Assembly (NCBI GenBank): GCA_052161625.1 | Contig: CP197412.1 | DNA from: JBKCUI01 sp052161625 | GTDB lineage: Bacteria; Planctomycetota; Planctomycetia; Pirellulales; Pirellulaceae | Strand: one strand, 5' to 3' | Length of the DNA stretch: 64,000 nucleotides | Part shown: positions 44,835 through 52,609 of the stretch, in pieces | How positions within the stretch are numbered: the stretch's first letter is position 1 | Layout: every line of letters starts with the position of its first letter | Notes under the pieces: model-generated | Database searches by the model: none | What the model was told of the DNA's origin: nothing | The model's input: the letters and a program-made list of their open reading frames with translations, nothing else | Program-made: the position numbers and the translations under genes

Positions 44835-46877
44835 TCAAGCAGGCTCGGCCACTGCCTCTATTTCCACCGCTTCACCTTCCACGATCTCAATTCCTTCAAC
44901 TGGCAACGCATCCCAATTCGCTCCACAGTGTTCACACATTGCGACTTCAACTCGACGTCGTCGATGGCAGGCGCTGCAATTCTCATAGATGGCCATAGGA
45001 TAGATTGCGATTATGGCCAGCGGCACGCCCAGTCCAAACGGAACAGCTAGCAAGCTCCAAAGTACCGTTTGTCTCGGGTTCAATCCACGATACCTAGATG
45101 CGAACAATGCCAATGCGAAGCTCGCGATCAGCTGAACGAACAAAGGTAAATAGTCCTTTGCGTTGAAATCGGACAGTGATTGCGTAACGACCAAACTCCC
45201 TATCGTTAACACAGGGGGCAAGGCCCCAAATACAAACAACGATTCGCTCCGCACCTTCCCCAAGGTTGCCTGGGTTTCACGAGGTAGGACGAATGTATAG
45301 TCTCGCGTCTTTCCTGCTGTACTTCGAGTCACATGGAAATAGCGCTGCATCGCATAGCCATCCAAGTAACTCCAGTTCTCGCTGTCGAGATAGCAGAGAA
45401 ACCCACCGGATTTCCTACCCGTCTTGAGCGTCGACTCCAGCGCGAACTGCTTGGGCTCGATACCAGCCTCAGCCATTTCGCTCTTGTAGATTCGTACGGA
45501 ATCTCCAGACTGCACGGCAAATCGCTCCATCCCCCCTTTCACGGGAAAACCAATGGAATCGATCGATTCTTCGATCAACGTCTCGATAGTTCGCTTCTGC
45601 ACGTCGACGCGCTGGATTCCGTCACTGGTCACAAATGCCCATTCTGCCAATCGATCGAACTGAGCTGACGTAGGATGCGGACGTTCCGAACTGAAAGGAA
45701 CGGAGGGATAGAAAGAGGCTAACGTCAAAAAACGGGGGATCGTTCGGAAGGGAGTCCCGCGAGACTCGTTGGGGAGCGACACCGCATCGGACGCAATGAC
45801 ATAATCCAGAACCATCCCCAGAACTGGATTCACCTGGTAAACCAACAAGTATCCCGATGGATCGAAGTACATTTGTCGTTGCCCATCACGACTCGCTTGC
45901 ACAATTGTCGGATCGAAATGGTTCGACGGAACTCGCAAGGTGTTCATGGAGAAATGGGTCCCGATGTCAGAAATCGCGATACTTTTCGGTTTTGAATCGG
46001 ATGAGTCAGTCATCGGAATCGATTCCAGCACTTCGTTTATACCGCCTCGGTTCCGTGCAGAACTGCGAATCGCATAGATGGGCATTCCATCTTGATCGAA
46101 TTCGATCGTTGGATATTTGTAGGCGACCTGATCAAGGAAATGGAGGGGCAAAAGCCCTACCGCTCCAACGGTCAAAACGCTCGATGCGAGCAGGACAAAA
46201 TTCATGGCCATCGACTTGGATCGAAATCGAGTCGGATCCAATTGGATCGGAGTCCTAACAAAAGAATGACGCGCGGCGAAAGCCATCAAAAGAGCGGATG
46301 CGCAAGAAAAAGTGTACACAGGCAGCGTCACGATCAGTGGTGTTTGCATCAGCATGACGAAGGACAAAGAGCTGCCAGCGACAGCTGTTGCCAACGGCAA
46401 CAAACGAGTTCCAAACCAGTTGGATGGCCGGCAAGCGATGGCGATTCCTGTGAAATAGAAGCTCGAGCCAGTAACGATCACCAAGAAAGCAGGAACCGCT
46501 TGCCAGGGGCTGACTGGCAATCGGACTGGACCGATCGATGCAAGATAGATCGCGAGTGCACCGAAAGGAATCAACATCCCTAACCCGTAGACTATCAGCC
46601 CAACCAGAATACGTATTCGAAAAATCTGATCTGGAGAGATCGCACGATGAATCAAGAAGGCTCGAGCAGCCTCACGCTCATCGGGTAAAAACGTTACCAG
46701 ACTCAAGAACAATCCGTAGAGCAGGGAAGAAAACCACGCGATCATGGTTAACTGGCTGGATAGACTCGGAGCGTGAATCGTTCGACAAACATAAATCAAA
46801 ATTGTGCCGAGTAACACTATTCCCAACGGAAGCCATCGGACTGCGTCCCGGATTTCTTTTCGAAGCAAAGCGTTCAT
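44835..46877 (-). CDS. ABC transporter membrane protein with C-terminal zinc-ribbon-like tail
   Basis: A 680-residue membrane protein from ATG 46877, which has AAAAGGAAG eight bases before it. The N-terminal half begins NALLRKEIRDAVRWLPLG and has about six membrane helices, like ABC-2-type permeases. A long soluble middle region (about 240-560) and two or three more helices follow (ALALFASRYRGL, LLAVPFGLGVPLAIIAIY). The end carries CSAC and CEHC pairs (from ENCSACHRRRRVE on), a zinc-ribbon-like arrangement, and an acidic tail. It is the third gene of a GntR-ATPase-permease operon, 26 bases after the ATPase stop. Confidence 0.82.
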   Translation of the reverse strand: MNALLRKEIRDAVRWLPLGIVLLGTILIYVCRTIHAPSLSSQLTMIAWFSSLLYGLFLSLVTFLPDEREAARAFLIHRAISPDQIFRIRILVGLIVYGLGMLIPFGALAIYLASIGPVRLPVSPWQAVPAFLVIVTGSSFYFTGIAIACRPSNWFGTRLLPLATAVAGSSLSFVMLMQTPLIVTLPVYTFSCASALLMAFAARHSFVRTPIQLDPTRFRSKSMAMNFVLLASSVLTVGAVGLLPLHFLDQVAYKYPTIEFDQDGMPIYAIRSSARNRGGINEVLESIPMTDSSDSKPKSIAISDIGTHFSMNTLRVPSNHFDPTIVQASRDGQRQMYFDPSGYLLVYQVNPVLGMVLDYVIASDAVSLPNESRGTPFRTIPRFLTLASFYPSVPFSSERPHPTSAQFDRLAEWAFVTSDGIQRVDVQKRTIETLIEESIDSIGFPVKGGMERFAVQSGDSVRIYKSEMAEAGIEPKQFALESTLKTGRKSGGFLCYLDSENWSYLDGYAMQRYFHVTRSTAGKTRDYTFVLPRETQATLGKVRSESLFVFGALPPVLTIGSLVVTQSLSDFNAKDYLPLFVQLIASFALALFASRYRGLNPRQTVLWSLLAVPFGLGVPLAIIAIYPMAIYENCSACHRRRRVEVAMCEHCGANWDALPVEGIEIVEGEAVEIEAVAEPA

Positions 46878-46903
46878 TGCGTTCTTCCTTTTCTTATTCT
46901 GTC

Positions 46904-47836
46904 TCAACAGGTTGGGTTGGCTGTCGCGTTGTTCTTCAGGAACGATTGCGAGCTTCGCGAACGGGATAGATATGCGACGACATTCTCATCAAAAGAGGAA
47001 CCGCTTCGAGTCAACGTCGGACCACCGATTCGCACCATTGCGGCCTCCGATTCTTGGTCCACATCGACAACCGCCATCGTCAACCTTCTCCCAGTTTGAT
47101 AAGAGTGAACCAGACCGGGGACGCACGGTAGCTGACGACGCTCCTCGCTGGTGTCGCACGTCCAAAGGGACACGCGTTCCAAAAATGCAGATACGGAACT
47201 GTTTACCAGAATGCGACCATCCACCATGACTAGCACGCGATCTGTCACGCGTTCGATGTCATCCAGCAGATGGCTACTCAATAGGACTGTACGCGAACCA
47301 TCTTCCATGAACTCGAGAATTGTTTCATTGAGAGCTCGCCGCGATACAGGATCCAGCCCCAATGCGGGATCATCCAAAATCAAAAGCTCCGGATCACTGC
47401 TCATAGTCAATGCAATCGATACTCCTGCTCGCTGTCCACGACTCAGTGTTCGAACCCGAGCGGAGGGACGAATCCCGAATCGATCAATCGTATTTTGAAA
47501 TAGAGTCGGATTCCAATTCGGAAAGGAATCCGATTGCAGTTGCTCCGACTCGCGCACACTCATGCTGCCGTATGCGAAGTGCCCTTCAATGGTGTAGCCT
47601 ATCCGAGCTCGGATGCTGGGAGTCAACATGGTGCTGTCCACACCGAGAACCGAGCAAGTGCCGCGCGTGGGGGCTAACAGTCCCATCAACATCTTGATCA
47701 ACGTAGATTTGCCCGCTCCATTGAGCCCTAACAAACCTGTTGCGGTTCCAACCGGAAGATCAAAGGATACCTGTCGAACGGTAGGTGTTTTACCGAAATA
47801 TCGAGTCAGATTGTTAGCAGAAATTGCGATCGACAT
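46904..47836 (-). CDS. ABC transporter ATP-binding protein
   Basis: A 310-residue ATPase of the ABC-2/YtrB type. Walker A is GLNGAGKST near residue 38. The signature region is degenerate, LSRGQRAGVSIAL rather than LSGGQ, and Walker B is LLILDDPALGLDP. The H-loop is LLSSHLLDD. The last 90 residues are an unusual extension with no recognised motif. The start ATG at 47836 has AGGAG upstream. It lies 68 bases after the GntR regulator gene and before the permease gene; together they resemble regulator-controlled Ytr-type transporters that respond to cell-wall stress. That role is inference. Confidence 0.9.
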   Translation of the reverse strand: MSIAISANNLTRYFGKTPTVRQVSFDLPVGTATGLLGLNGAGKSTLIKMLMGLLAPTRGTCSVLGVDSTMLTPSIRARIGYTIEGHFAYGSMSVRESEQLQSDSFPNWNPTLFQNTIDRFGIRPSARVRTLSRGQRAGVSIALTMSSDPELLILDDPALGLDPVSRRALNETILEFMEDGSRTVLLSSHLLDDIERVTDRVLVMVDGRILVNSSVSAFLERVSLWTCDTSEERRQLPCVPGLVHSYQTGRRLTMAVVDVDQESEAAMVRIGGPTLTRSGSSFDENVVAYLSRSRSSQSFLKNNATANPTC

Positions 47837-47904
47837 TCTCGACTCGCTCCTACCTTGTGAATGGAAATGGTAAGAAAAATACCAATGGGTGCCATCGCGT
47901 CGAT

Positions 47905-48303
47905 CTAGTCGCTCGCTGGCTTCAAATTGTTTGTAAAGCGATCCTGTAAACGCTGAACAATCACGTCGGGCTCAATATCCAGCGTTACCGCTTGATTCAC
48001 CAACTGGTCGATGCTCTCATCAATCCGCCGCAAACGCTCCGCCTTCGTGTACACCTGCCGTCGCTTGGCAACAAAGAACCCTTTGCCTGCCTGCGTTTCG
48101 AGGAATCCACGTTCCACTAACTCAGCGTACGCTTTCGCGACCGTGTTAGGGTTGATCACCAACTCTCGAGCCAATTGCCGAACGCTAGGCACTGAAACGC
48201 CAACCGACAACTCCCCCGAAGCAACGCCTCGCGTTACCTGGTCGACAATCTGGCGATAAATGGGCGCTGTACTTCCCACGACGATTCGAATTGTGAAAGC
48301 CAT
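47905..48303 (-). CDS. GntR-family (YtrA subfamily) transcriptional regulator
   Basis: A 132-residue protein, the short form of GntR regulators that has a winged-helix N-terminus and only a small dimerisation tail. The helix-turn-helix is typical: YRQIVDQVTRGVASGELSVG, SVRQLARELVINPNTVAKAY, LVERGFLETQAGKGFFV. The C-terminal 40 residues are helical. YtrA-type regulators repress the ABC operon they head, as the gene order suggests here. The ATG at 48303 has a strong GGAGG six bases ahead and follows a near-perfect dyad at 48320-48346. Confidence 0.93.
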   Translation of the reverse strand: MAFTIRIVVGSTAPIYRQIVDQVTRGVASGELSVGVSVPSVRQLARELVINPNTVAKAYAELVERGFLETQAGKGFFVAKRRQVYTKAERLRRIDESIDQLVNQAVTLDIEPDVIVQRLQDRFTNNLKPASD

Positions 48304-48319
48304 ACGCTTCCTCCGTGTC

Positions 48320-48346
48320 TACTGTGCTACATGTAGTAGTACAGTA
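48320..48346. promoter_or_regulatory. Likely operator of the GntR-ABC operon
   Basis: TACTGTGCTAC (48320-48330) and GTAGTACAGTA (48336-48346) form a dyad with 10 of 11 matching pairs around a five-base spacer. It lies 17-43 bases upstream of the GntR start codon, where a repressor would cover the promoter or the start of the transcript. The symmetry and TAC-rich half-sites fit sites bound by YtrA-type GntR regulators. Autoregulation is inference. Confidence 0.7.
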
Positions 48347-48444
48347 AATGCTGGGTGCTGTCAAGCGTCTCTCACGTTTTGTTCTGGATTCTCTCGGTTC
48401 CCAATTCAGGCGAACGGTACGAGACTCCGGAATTCAAACAGAGT

Positions 48445-50478
48445 CTAGCGATGCCCCATGAACAGTCGGATCGATTCGATCTTTCCTTGGTATCCACCTA
48501 TCTTTTGATCCAGCACTTGGCTGCCGGTGTCCGCACCGATCTGCATTCCATCGTTGGGGTTCTTCAATATCAATTCCTCGATCGCTACCTCCGCCTCCAA
48601 CTTACCGTTGACGAAGAGTTGCAATTTCTTTTCGACGGTCAACTTTGCGGTTATCTTCGCCCAATTCCCGATTAACGAATCAGGTCCGCGAATCGCTTTC
48701 AGCCCCGCAGCGCTTCTATAGCCAAACAGCGGCTTCCCATCGGCAATCACTAACGTATACCCTAAGGATTGCCCGCCGTGAGCGATGACCGTTCCGTCGT
48801 TCTCTGCCAACACAACCGCTTCAATCTCAAAAGGACTCAGGGTTGGATCAAGAGGGCTCGATTTGGGTACTTCGATGAACGCTTCACCATCAAGAATAGC
48901 GGCCTCCTTTCCATCCCTTCCAGTCCCAAATGCTATGTTGGATTTCTTGACCATGGCCTCGTTCCTTGATTTGGCATTACTAAAGTCCAAATCGAGGACC
49001 CAACGATTCACTTTGGAACGGGCAGGAGAATCACGGCCGGGGGCCGGTGGTATGTTTTCGTCCGCATAGCTTGGTACATGAAACTGGACCGCATCGATTT
49101 GTTTTCGATATTCCTCTTCTAAGTCCTCGCGCAATGCGTTCGCGTTAGGGGCATCCACCAAATTCTTGGTTTCATAAGGATCGTTGCTTAGATCGAATAA
49201 CTCGGTCCATTCTTCATGCCCCGGATACTTGATTAATTTTGCATACTCGGTTCGAACAGCCGTAACACTTGGCGTACCAAACGGTCGTTCGAAAAAGTAA
49301 TTATAGAAGAAGGACTTTCTCCAGTTGGTTGCTCCTCCCGTGCCGGAGAAAAGTGGCTTCCAACTCTTGCCTTGCATGTCGTCTGGCACCTTTAGGCCTG
49401 CCAATTCCAGAAAAGTGGGGGCCAGGTCAATATTGAGAACCATTTCATCCCGGACCGACCCTCGCGATACCATCTTGGGATAGCGGACAATCATGGGAAC
49501 CCGCATCGCTTCTTCATAAGCCGAGCGTTTGTCCCCTAGACCGTGTTCCCCCAGATAATATCCGTTATCGCTGCTATAAACCACGACGGTGTTGTCTCGG
49601 AGCCCTAAGCGATCAAGTTGCTCCAGTATTCTCCCAACGTTTTCGTCAATCGCGCGCAGGCCTCGAAACATCCCGAGATTCGTCTTCACTACTTTTTGAT
49701 CCGACGGAACCTTCGCTTGGTTCGTACCCCCGCCTTTGCCCCCAACAGGACGATAAATAGCGGGCGTAGCAAGATTGGGTACTACCTTTGCATTGGCCTC
49801 GCCGTACGTTTTCTGATGACGTTCCGGCGGAGTGAAGGGTCCATGGCAAGTCTTGTAGCCAATCACCAATGAGAATGGCCGTGACTTGTTGTTCTCGATA
49901 AACCCCAAGGCATACTCTGTCGATACGTCATCGACCCACCCATCAGTCGCATGCTTCTCGCCATCGATCTCAAACGGGCAGTTGAAGTAAACACCTTGGC
50001 CCACAAAGCTTGCAGAAAAATCAAATCCTGGTCGCTGTCCACTCTGAGAACCCATGTGCCACTTGCCAACGTAACCGGTTTTGTATCCAGCGGATCTCAT
50101 GAGCGTTGCATGCGTGACGCTGTTTACTGGAAACGGAGTGTGGTTATCGATAACCCCGTTCAAATGACCGTAACGGCCCGTCAAAAAAGCAGCGCGACTC
50201 GGAGCGCACAATCCAGTTACAACAAACGCATTTCTAAACCGGACTCCATCAGCGGCGAGTCTGTCAAGATTGGGGGATTCCAACCATGGGAATCGCCCCT
50301 TTTCACCTTGCTCGCGTTGAACAACCCCCAAAGCATCCCATCGTTGATCGTCGGTGTAGATGAAAACAAAGTTTGGACGTTCCTCACCGCAGAGGAAGGT
50401 TGGACTAATCGCTTGCATGACTCCGAAGAGCCAAACCGACACACGCAGGAATCGAGCCATCACTGGTTGATACTCCAT
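48445..50478 (-). CDS. Secreted sulfatase with C-terminal LamG-like domain
   Basis: A 677-residue protein from ATG 50478; ATG 50460 is equally plausible, and the upstream TTG at 50568 is not. A signal sequence is followed by RPNFVFIYTDDQRWDALG (metal site). The formylglycine cysteine is Cys91 in CAPSRAAFLTGRYGHLNG. GKWHMGSQSGQRPGFD and YSSDNGYYLGEHG complete the sulfatase core. From about residue 500 the chain changes to a beta-sandwich of LamG/concanavalin type (WVLDLDFSNAKSRNEA; WAKITAKLTVEKKLQLFVNG; KIESIRLFMG), likely a carbohydrate-binding module. It stands alone, convergent to nothing, next to a repeat-rich stretch. Confidence 0.94.
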   Translation of the reverse strand: MEYQPVMARFLRVSVWLFGVMQAISPTFLCGEERPNFVFIYTDDQRWDALGVVQREQGEKGRFPWLESPNLDRLAADGVRFRNAFVVTGLCAPSRAAFLTGRYGHLNGVIDNHTPFPVNSVTHATLMRSAGYKTGYVGKWHMGSQSGQRPGFDFSASFVGQGVYFNCPFEIDGEKHATDGWVDDVSTEYALGFIENNKSRPFSLVIGYKTCHGPFTPPERHQKTYGEANAKVVPNLATPAIYRPVGGKGGGTNQAKVPSDQKVVKTNLGMFRGLRAIDENVGRILEQLDRLGLRDNTVVVYSSDNGYYLGEHGLGDKRSAYEEAMRVPMIVRYPKMVSRGSVRDEMVLNIDLAPTFLELAGLKVPDDMQGKSWKPLFSGTGGATNWRKSFFYNYFFERPFGTPSVTAVRTEYAKLIKYPGHEEWTELFDLSNDPYETKNLVDAPNANALREDLEEEYRKQIDAVQFHVPSYADENIPPAPGRDSPARSKVNRWVLDLDFSNAKSRNEAMVKKSNIAFGTGRDGKEAAILDGEAFIEVPKSSPLDPTLSPFEIEAVVLAENDGTVIAHGGQSLGYTLVIADGKPLFGYRSAAGLKAIRGPDSLIGNWAKITAKLTVEKKLQLFVNGKLEAEVAIEELILKNPNDGMQIGADTGSQVLDQKIGGYQGKIESIRLFMGHR

Positions 50479-50568
50479 AGAATAGTTTGCTGGATTGGCA
50501 TCTAGCTTCACAAAGCTTGACGGCGTGATTCGGAAAACCAGTATCACCGATGGTTGGCTAGCCGGCAA

Positions 50569-50595
50569 CTAGTCGCAGACAGACTCGTGAATCAA
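50569..50595 (-). pseudogene. Vestigial start of a four-helix-bundle gene
   Basis: The minus strand from TTG 50595 reads eight residues (LIHESVCD) and a stop. Twenty-two of 23 bases at 50582-50604 match the region around the start of the remnant at 44.7 kb, and the same AAAGGAAC precedes the TTG. A hexamer array adjoins it upstream. The evidence is similarity to the longer remnant, not a recognisable domain. Confidence 0.4.
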
Positions 50596-50604
50596 GTTCC
50601 TTTC

Positions 50605-50670
50605 ATCGCCATCGCCATCGCCATCGCCATCGCCATCGAGATCGAGAACGAGAACGAGAACGAGAACGAT
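50605..50670. repeat. Hexanucleotide repeat array of 11 units
   Basis: The plus strand reads ATCGCC five times, ATCGAG twice, AACGAG three times and AACGAT once, without interruption. The stepwise change of the unit along the array suggests growth from both ends or internal conversion. It directly adjoins the four-helix-bundle vestige at 50569-50595. It shows no unique spacers, so it is not a CRISPR. Confidence 0.97.
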
Positions 50671-50724
50671 GAAGAGCCCCACTTTGCAGGCGCCCATCTT
50701 TTCGTTTCACACTTTTTTGGGCGA

Positions 50725-50769
50725 CGGCCGACATGTCGGAGCTTCGTTTAACAGTCTCCGCAAGCGTAC
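50725..50769 (+). repeat. Dispersed repeat, copy B
   Basis: Starts CGGCCGACATGTCGGAG and ends CCGCAAGCGTAC. It matches copy A at 44552-44597 at about 36 of 46 positions, in the same orientation. It lies 55 bases from the hexamer array. About 100 bases further on, a small palindrome GTCCC/GGGAC (50868-50881) is the only other structure before the nested inverted repeat at 50963. Confidence 0.7.
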
Positions 50770-50962
50770 ACGTATGAATGCGAAAGCCATTTATGAAGCA
50801 GATCTTTCGATCGGATCAACGAATCGACCGACGCAAGTGCCTTTGCCTCGATCGCATTGCCCTCTTAGTCCCGGTAGGGACGAAAGACAACGCGGCGAAA
50901 TAGATGTGATCTCTGTGGTGATGCACCGAAGCTTGAAGCACGAGACAGAATTGGGTTAGTAC

Positions 50963-51089
50963 CTGTTTCAGTGTATCGAACCAGACATACGACATTGCAC
51001 ATTCTCCCCCTCAACCCCAGCCCTTCTCCCCCGCAAAGCCGGGGGCGAAGGGGGCCAGAATTTTGGCATGCTCAAAGACCTTGAAACAG
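50963..51089. repeat. Nested inverted repeat, MITE-like
   Basis: Outer arms CTGTTTCA (50963-50970) and TGAAACAG (51082-51089) are exact complements. Between them a GC-rich imperfect hairpin at about 51020-51055 pairs GCCCTTCTCCCCCG with CGGGGGCGAAGGGGGC. The central block (CCCCAGCCCTTCTCCCCCGC) resembles a short repeat I have seen scattered in several bacterial phyla. No coding potential is visible. It may be a small non-autonomous element or a bidirectional terminator. Confidence 0.5.
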
Positions 51090-51129
51090 AAGTTAAACCA
51101 AGTAAAGGTTGCGTCGGACGTTCGTTCCG

Positions 51130-51354
51130 ATGGCAACCTTTATCGGCAGCATCTTTTTAGGAGACATGCTTGGGCAGGTAGTTCCCCAACTTTATGGCTC
51201 TGTTTTTGGGTTAGTATTTGGATTTGGTTTTTGGTTGTCAATGAAGCTATCCAATTCGCTTTCTGACACCCTCCCAATCTCTGTACTGGTTTTAGTAAAC
51301 GTGTTTGTTTTAGGGGTTTTGCAATGCAGTAATGAGTTTGCAGCTTCGGAGTGA
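51130..51354 (+). CDS. Small hypothetical membrane protein, possibly foreign
   Basis: A 74-residue frame from ATG 51130. Two or three hydrophobic stretches are visible (LYGSVFGLVFGFGFWLSM and ISVLVLVNVFVLGVLQC). Codons are richer in A and T than in neighbouring genes (many TTT, GTT, TTA), which would fit recent acquisition or non-coding DNA. No Shine-Dalgarno is apparent. I do not recognise it; it is kept because the hydrophobic pattern is coherent over the whole frame. Confidence 0.35.
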   Translation: MATFIGSIFLGDMLGQVVPQLYGSVFGLVFGFGFWLSMKLSNSLSDTLPISVLVLVNVFVLGVLQCSNEFAASE

Positions 51355-51754
51355 GAATCAACGCCTCGCCCTGTGCAAGAATTAGATTGCATTGACGAAA
51401 ATGATTTTCCGAACGAAGGACCTGAAGGATCGAAGGCGGTTGAAATCAGATTTGAGATCGCAAGTTGAACATTTCTTGCTGGAGCCGCGATGCGGCTTGA
51501 GAGTAGTAGCAACGGTATTTAGTGTAGGTTTAGATTTGGTTCAAAAAAGATTTTGAACCTCCTTGGATAACCGAGCACGGGACGGTCCATTGTGTTTTGA
51601 TGCTCGCTTGGTGATCCTCGTTTCATAGTACAAGTCACCGGTGCACATAGCTAAGTTCGTGTTGTTTTGGAGCGCGACAAGGGGTGGTTACTCCGTTCTT
51701 CCGGATTGGAAGACCAATTCCGCGCAGAATTTAGACGTCATGCATGAAACGGAT
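51355..51754. other. Gap without a supported gene
   Basis: About 400 bases between the small membrane frame and the flgH stop. It is more A/T-rich than the surroundings and holds only short, unconvincing frames on both strands. I see no clear terminator for the flagellar operon and no repeat with a second copy in the window. Confidence 0.5.
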
Positions 51755-52600
51755 CTAGAATGGGCGAACCTTGGCGAAAAGTCGAGTGAGCCAGCCACGG
51801 GCGTAGCCGTCCCGGACGTGACCGTCCTCTCGCTTCTTAATGTGTTTGTTGACTAGATTTCGGCTCAAGACCGTGTTGTCGGCTTGGATGTCTTCGCTGC
51901 GGCAAGTGCCGATGAGCGAAACTTCCATGCTGTTGTCGTTGAGGGAAATAGTCGTATTCCCCTCCAGTACAATCAAACCATTCGGAAGAATATCGACAAC
52001 TTGGGCGGCGATGTTGAAGGTGATGTTTTCACTCGTCCGCAACGTGGAATCTCCTCGGTAGACCTCGTTTTCATTGATCTGAACTCGCGGGTCGCCATCC
52101 GACTGCGGCGCAGGTTTGATCGTGTCCAGTCCGACCATGCGTATCCAATCGCGGACAACCGCATCGTAGGATGTCGTCTTGCGCGAGGTCGCATTCCCCA
52201 GGAGCAAAGAGGTTGCCGATTCGTCGACTCGGATCGAGACAATGTCATGCATGCGCACTGTCCGCGCTTGAGCAGGTGGAATGTAGGTCCATGATGTCGC
52301 TAATCCCGATGCTGCTTGCTGCGGACCGGAGTGCATGTAGGGAGAAACACCCGGCGGTAGGATCGCGCCGGCAGGCATCGAACCGGCTTGCATCGCATTG
52401 GGCGGAACAGAGCTGGGAGGAGTGGATCCGGAGGGCACGGAGCCCGGAGCCGATGGAGTTGCCGGCCGCGGTGCAGCAGGTTGTTGATAGCTTGCCTGAC
52501 GTACGGGCGAATGGTAGAGACTGCCCGACTGTGCCAAGCATGCCGTTGGGTGGGAGAATGCCGCGACGATCAGACCCAGGTAGATAGTAAACGATTTCAT
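51755..52600 (-). CDS. flgH: Flagellar L-ring protein FlgH
   Basis: Outer-membrane ring subunit of the flagellar basal body. It has 281 residues from ATG 52600, which has AGGTG six bases ahead; a GTG at 52609 abuts the flgA stop. A signal sequence with Cys in TACLAQSGSLYH is followed by a Pro/Ser/Gly/Met-rich insert of about 80 residues. The FlgH core comes next (RTVRMHDIVSIRVDESATSL; FNIAAQVVDILPNGLIVLEG; SLIGTCRSEDIQADNTVLSR). The lipoprotein cysteine context is weak, so anchoring is uncertain. It is last of four collinear flagellar genes; no flgI follows it. Confidence 0.93.
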   Translation of the reverse strand: MKSFTIYLGLIVAAFSHPTACLAQSGSLYHSPVRQASYQQPAAPRPATPSAPGSVPSGSTPPSSVPPNAMQAGSMPAGAILPPGVSPYMHSGPQQAASGLATSWTYIPPAQARTVRMHDIVSIRVDESATSLLLGNATSRKTTSYDAVVRDWIRMVGLDTIKPAPQSDGDPRVQINENEVYRGDSTLRTSENITFNIAAQVVDILPNGLIVLEGNTTISLNDNSMEVSLIGTCRSEDIQADNTVLSRNLVNKHIKKREDGHVRDGYARGWLTRLFAKVRPF

Positions 52601-52609
52601 TATTTTCAC

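Noticed and set aside
50605..50670. Hexamer array considered as a CRISPR
   Set aside because: Units are contiguous six-base repeats without spacers, and no cas gene is in the window.
50669..50959. 96-codon plus-strand frame in the repeat-rich gap
   Set aside because: It runs through the dispersed repeat and the GTCCC/GGGAC palindrome and shows no hydrophobic or domain pattern.
51641..51856. 71-codon plus-strand frame overlapping the flgH 3' end
   Set aside because: Antisense to conserved FlgH sequence and without a ribosome-binding site or domain.
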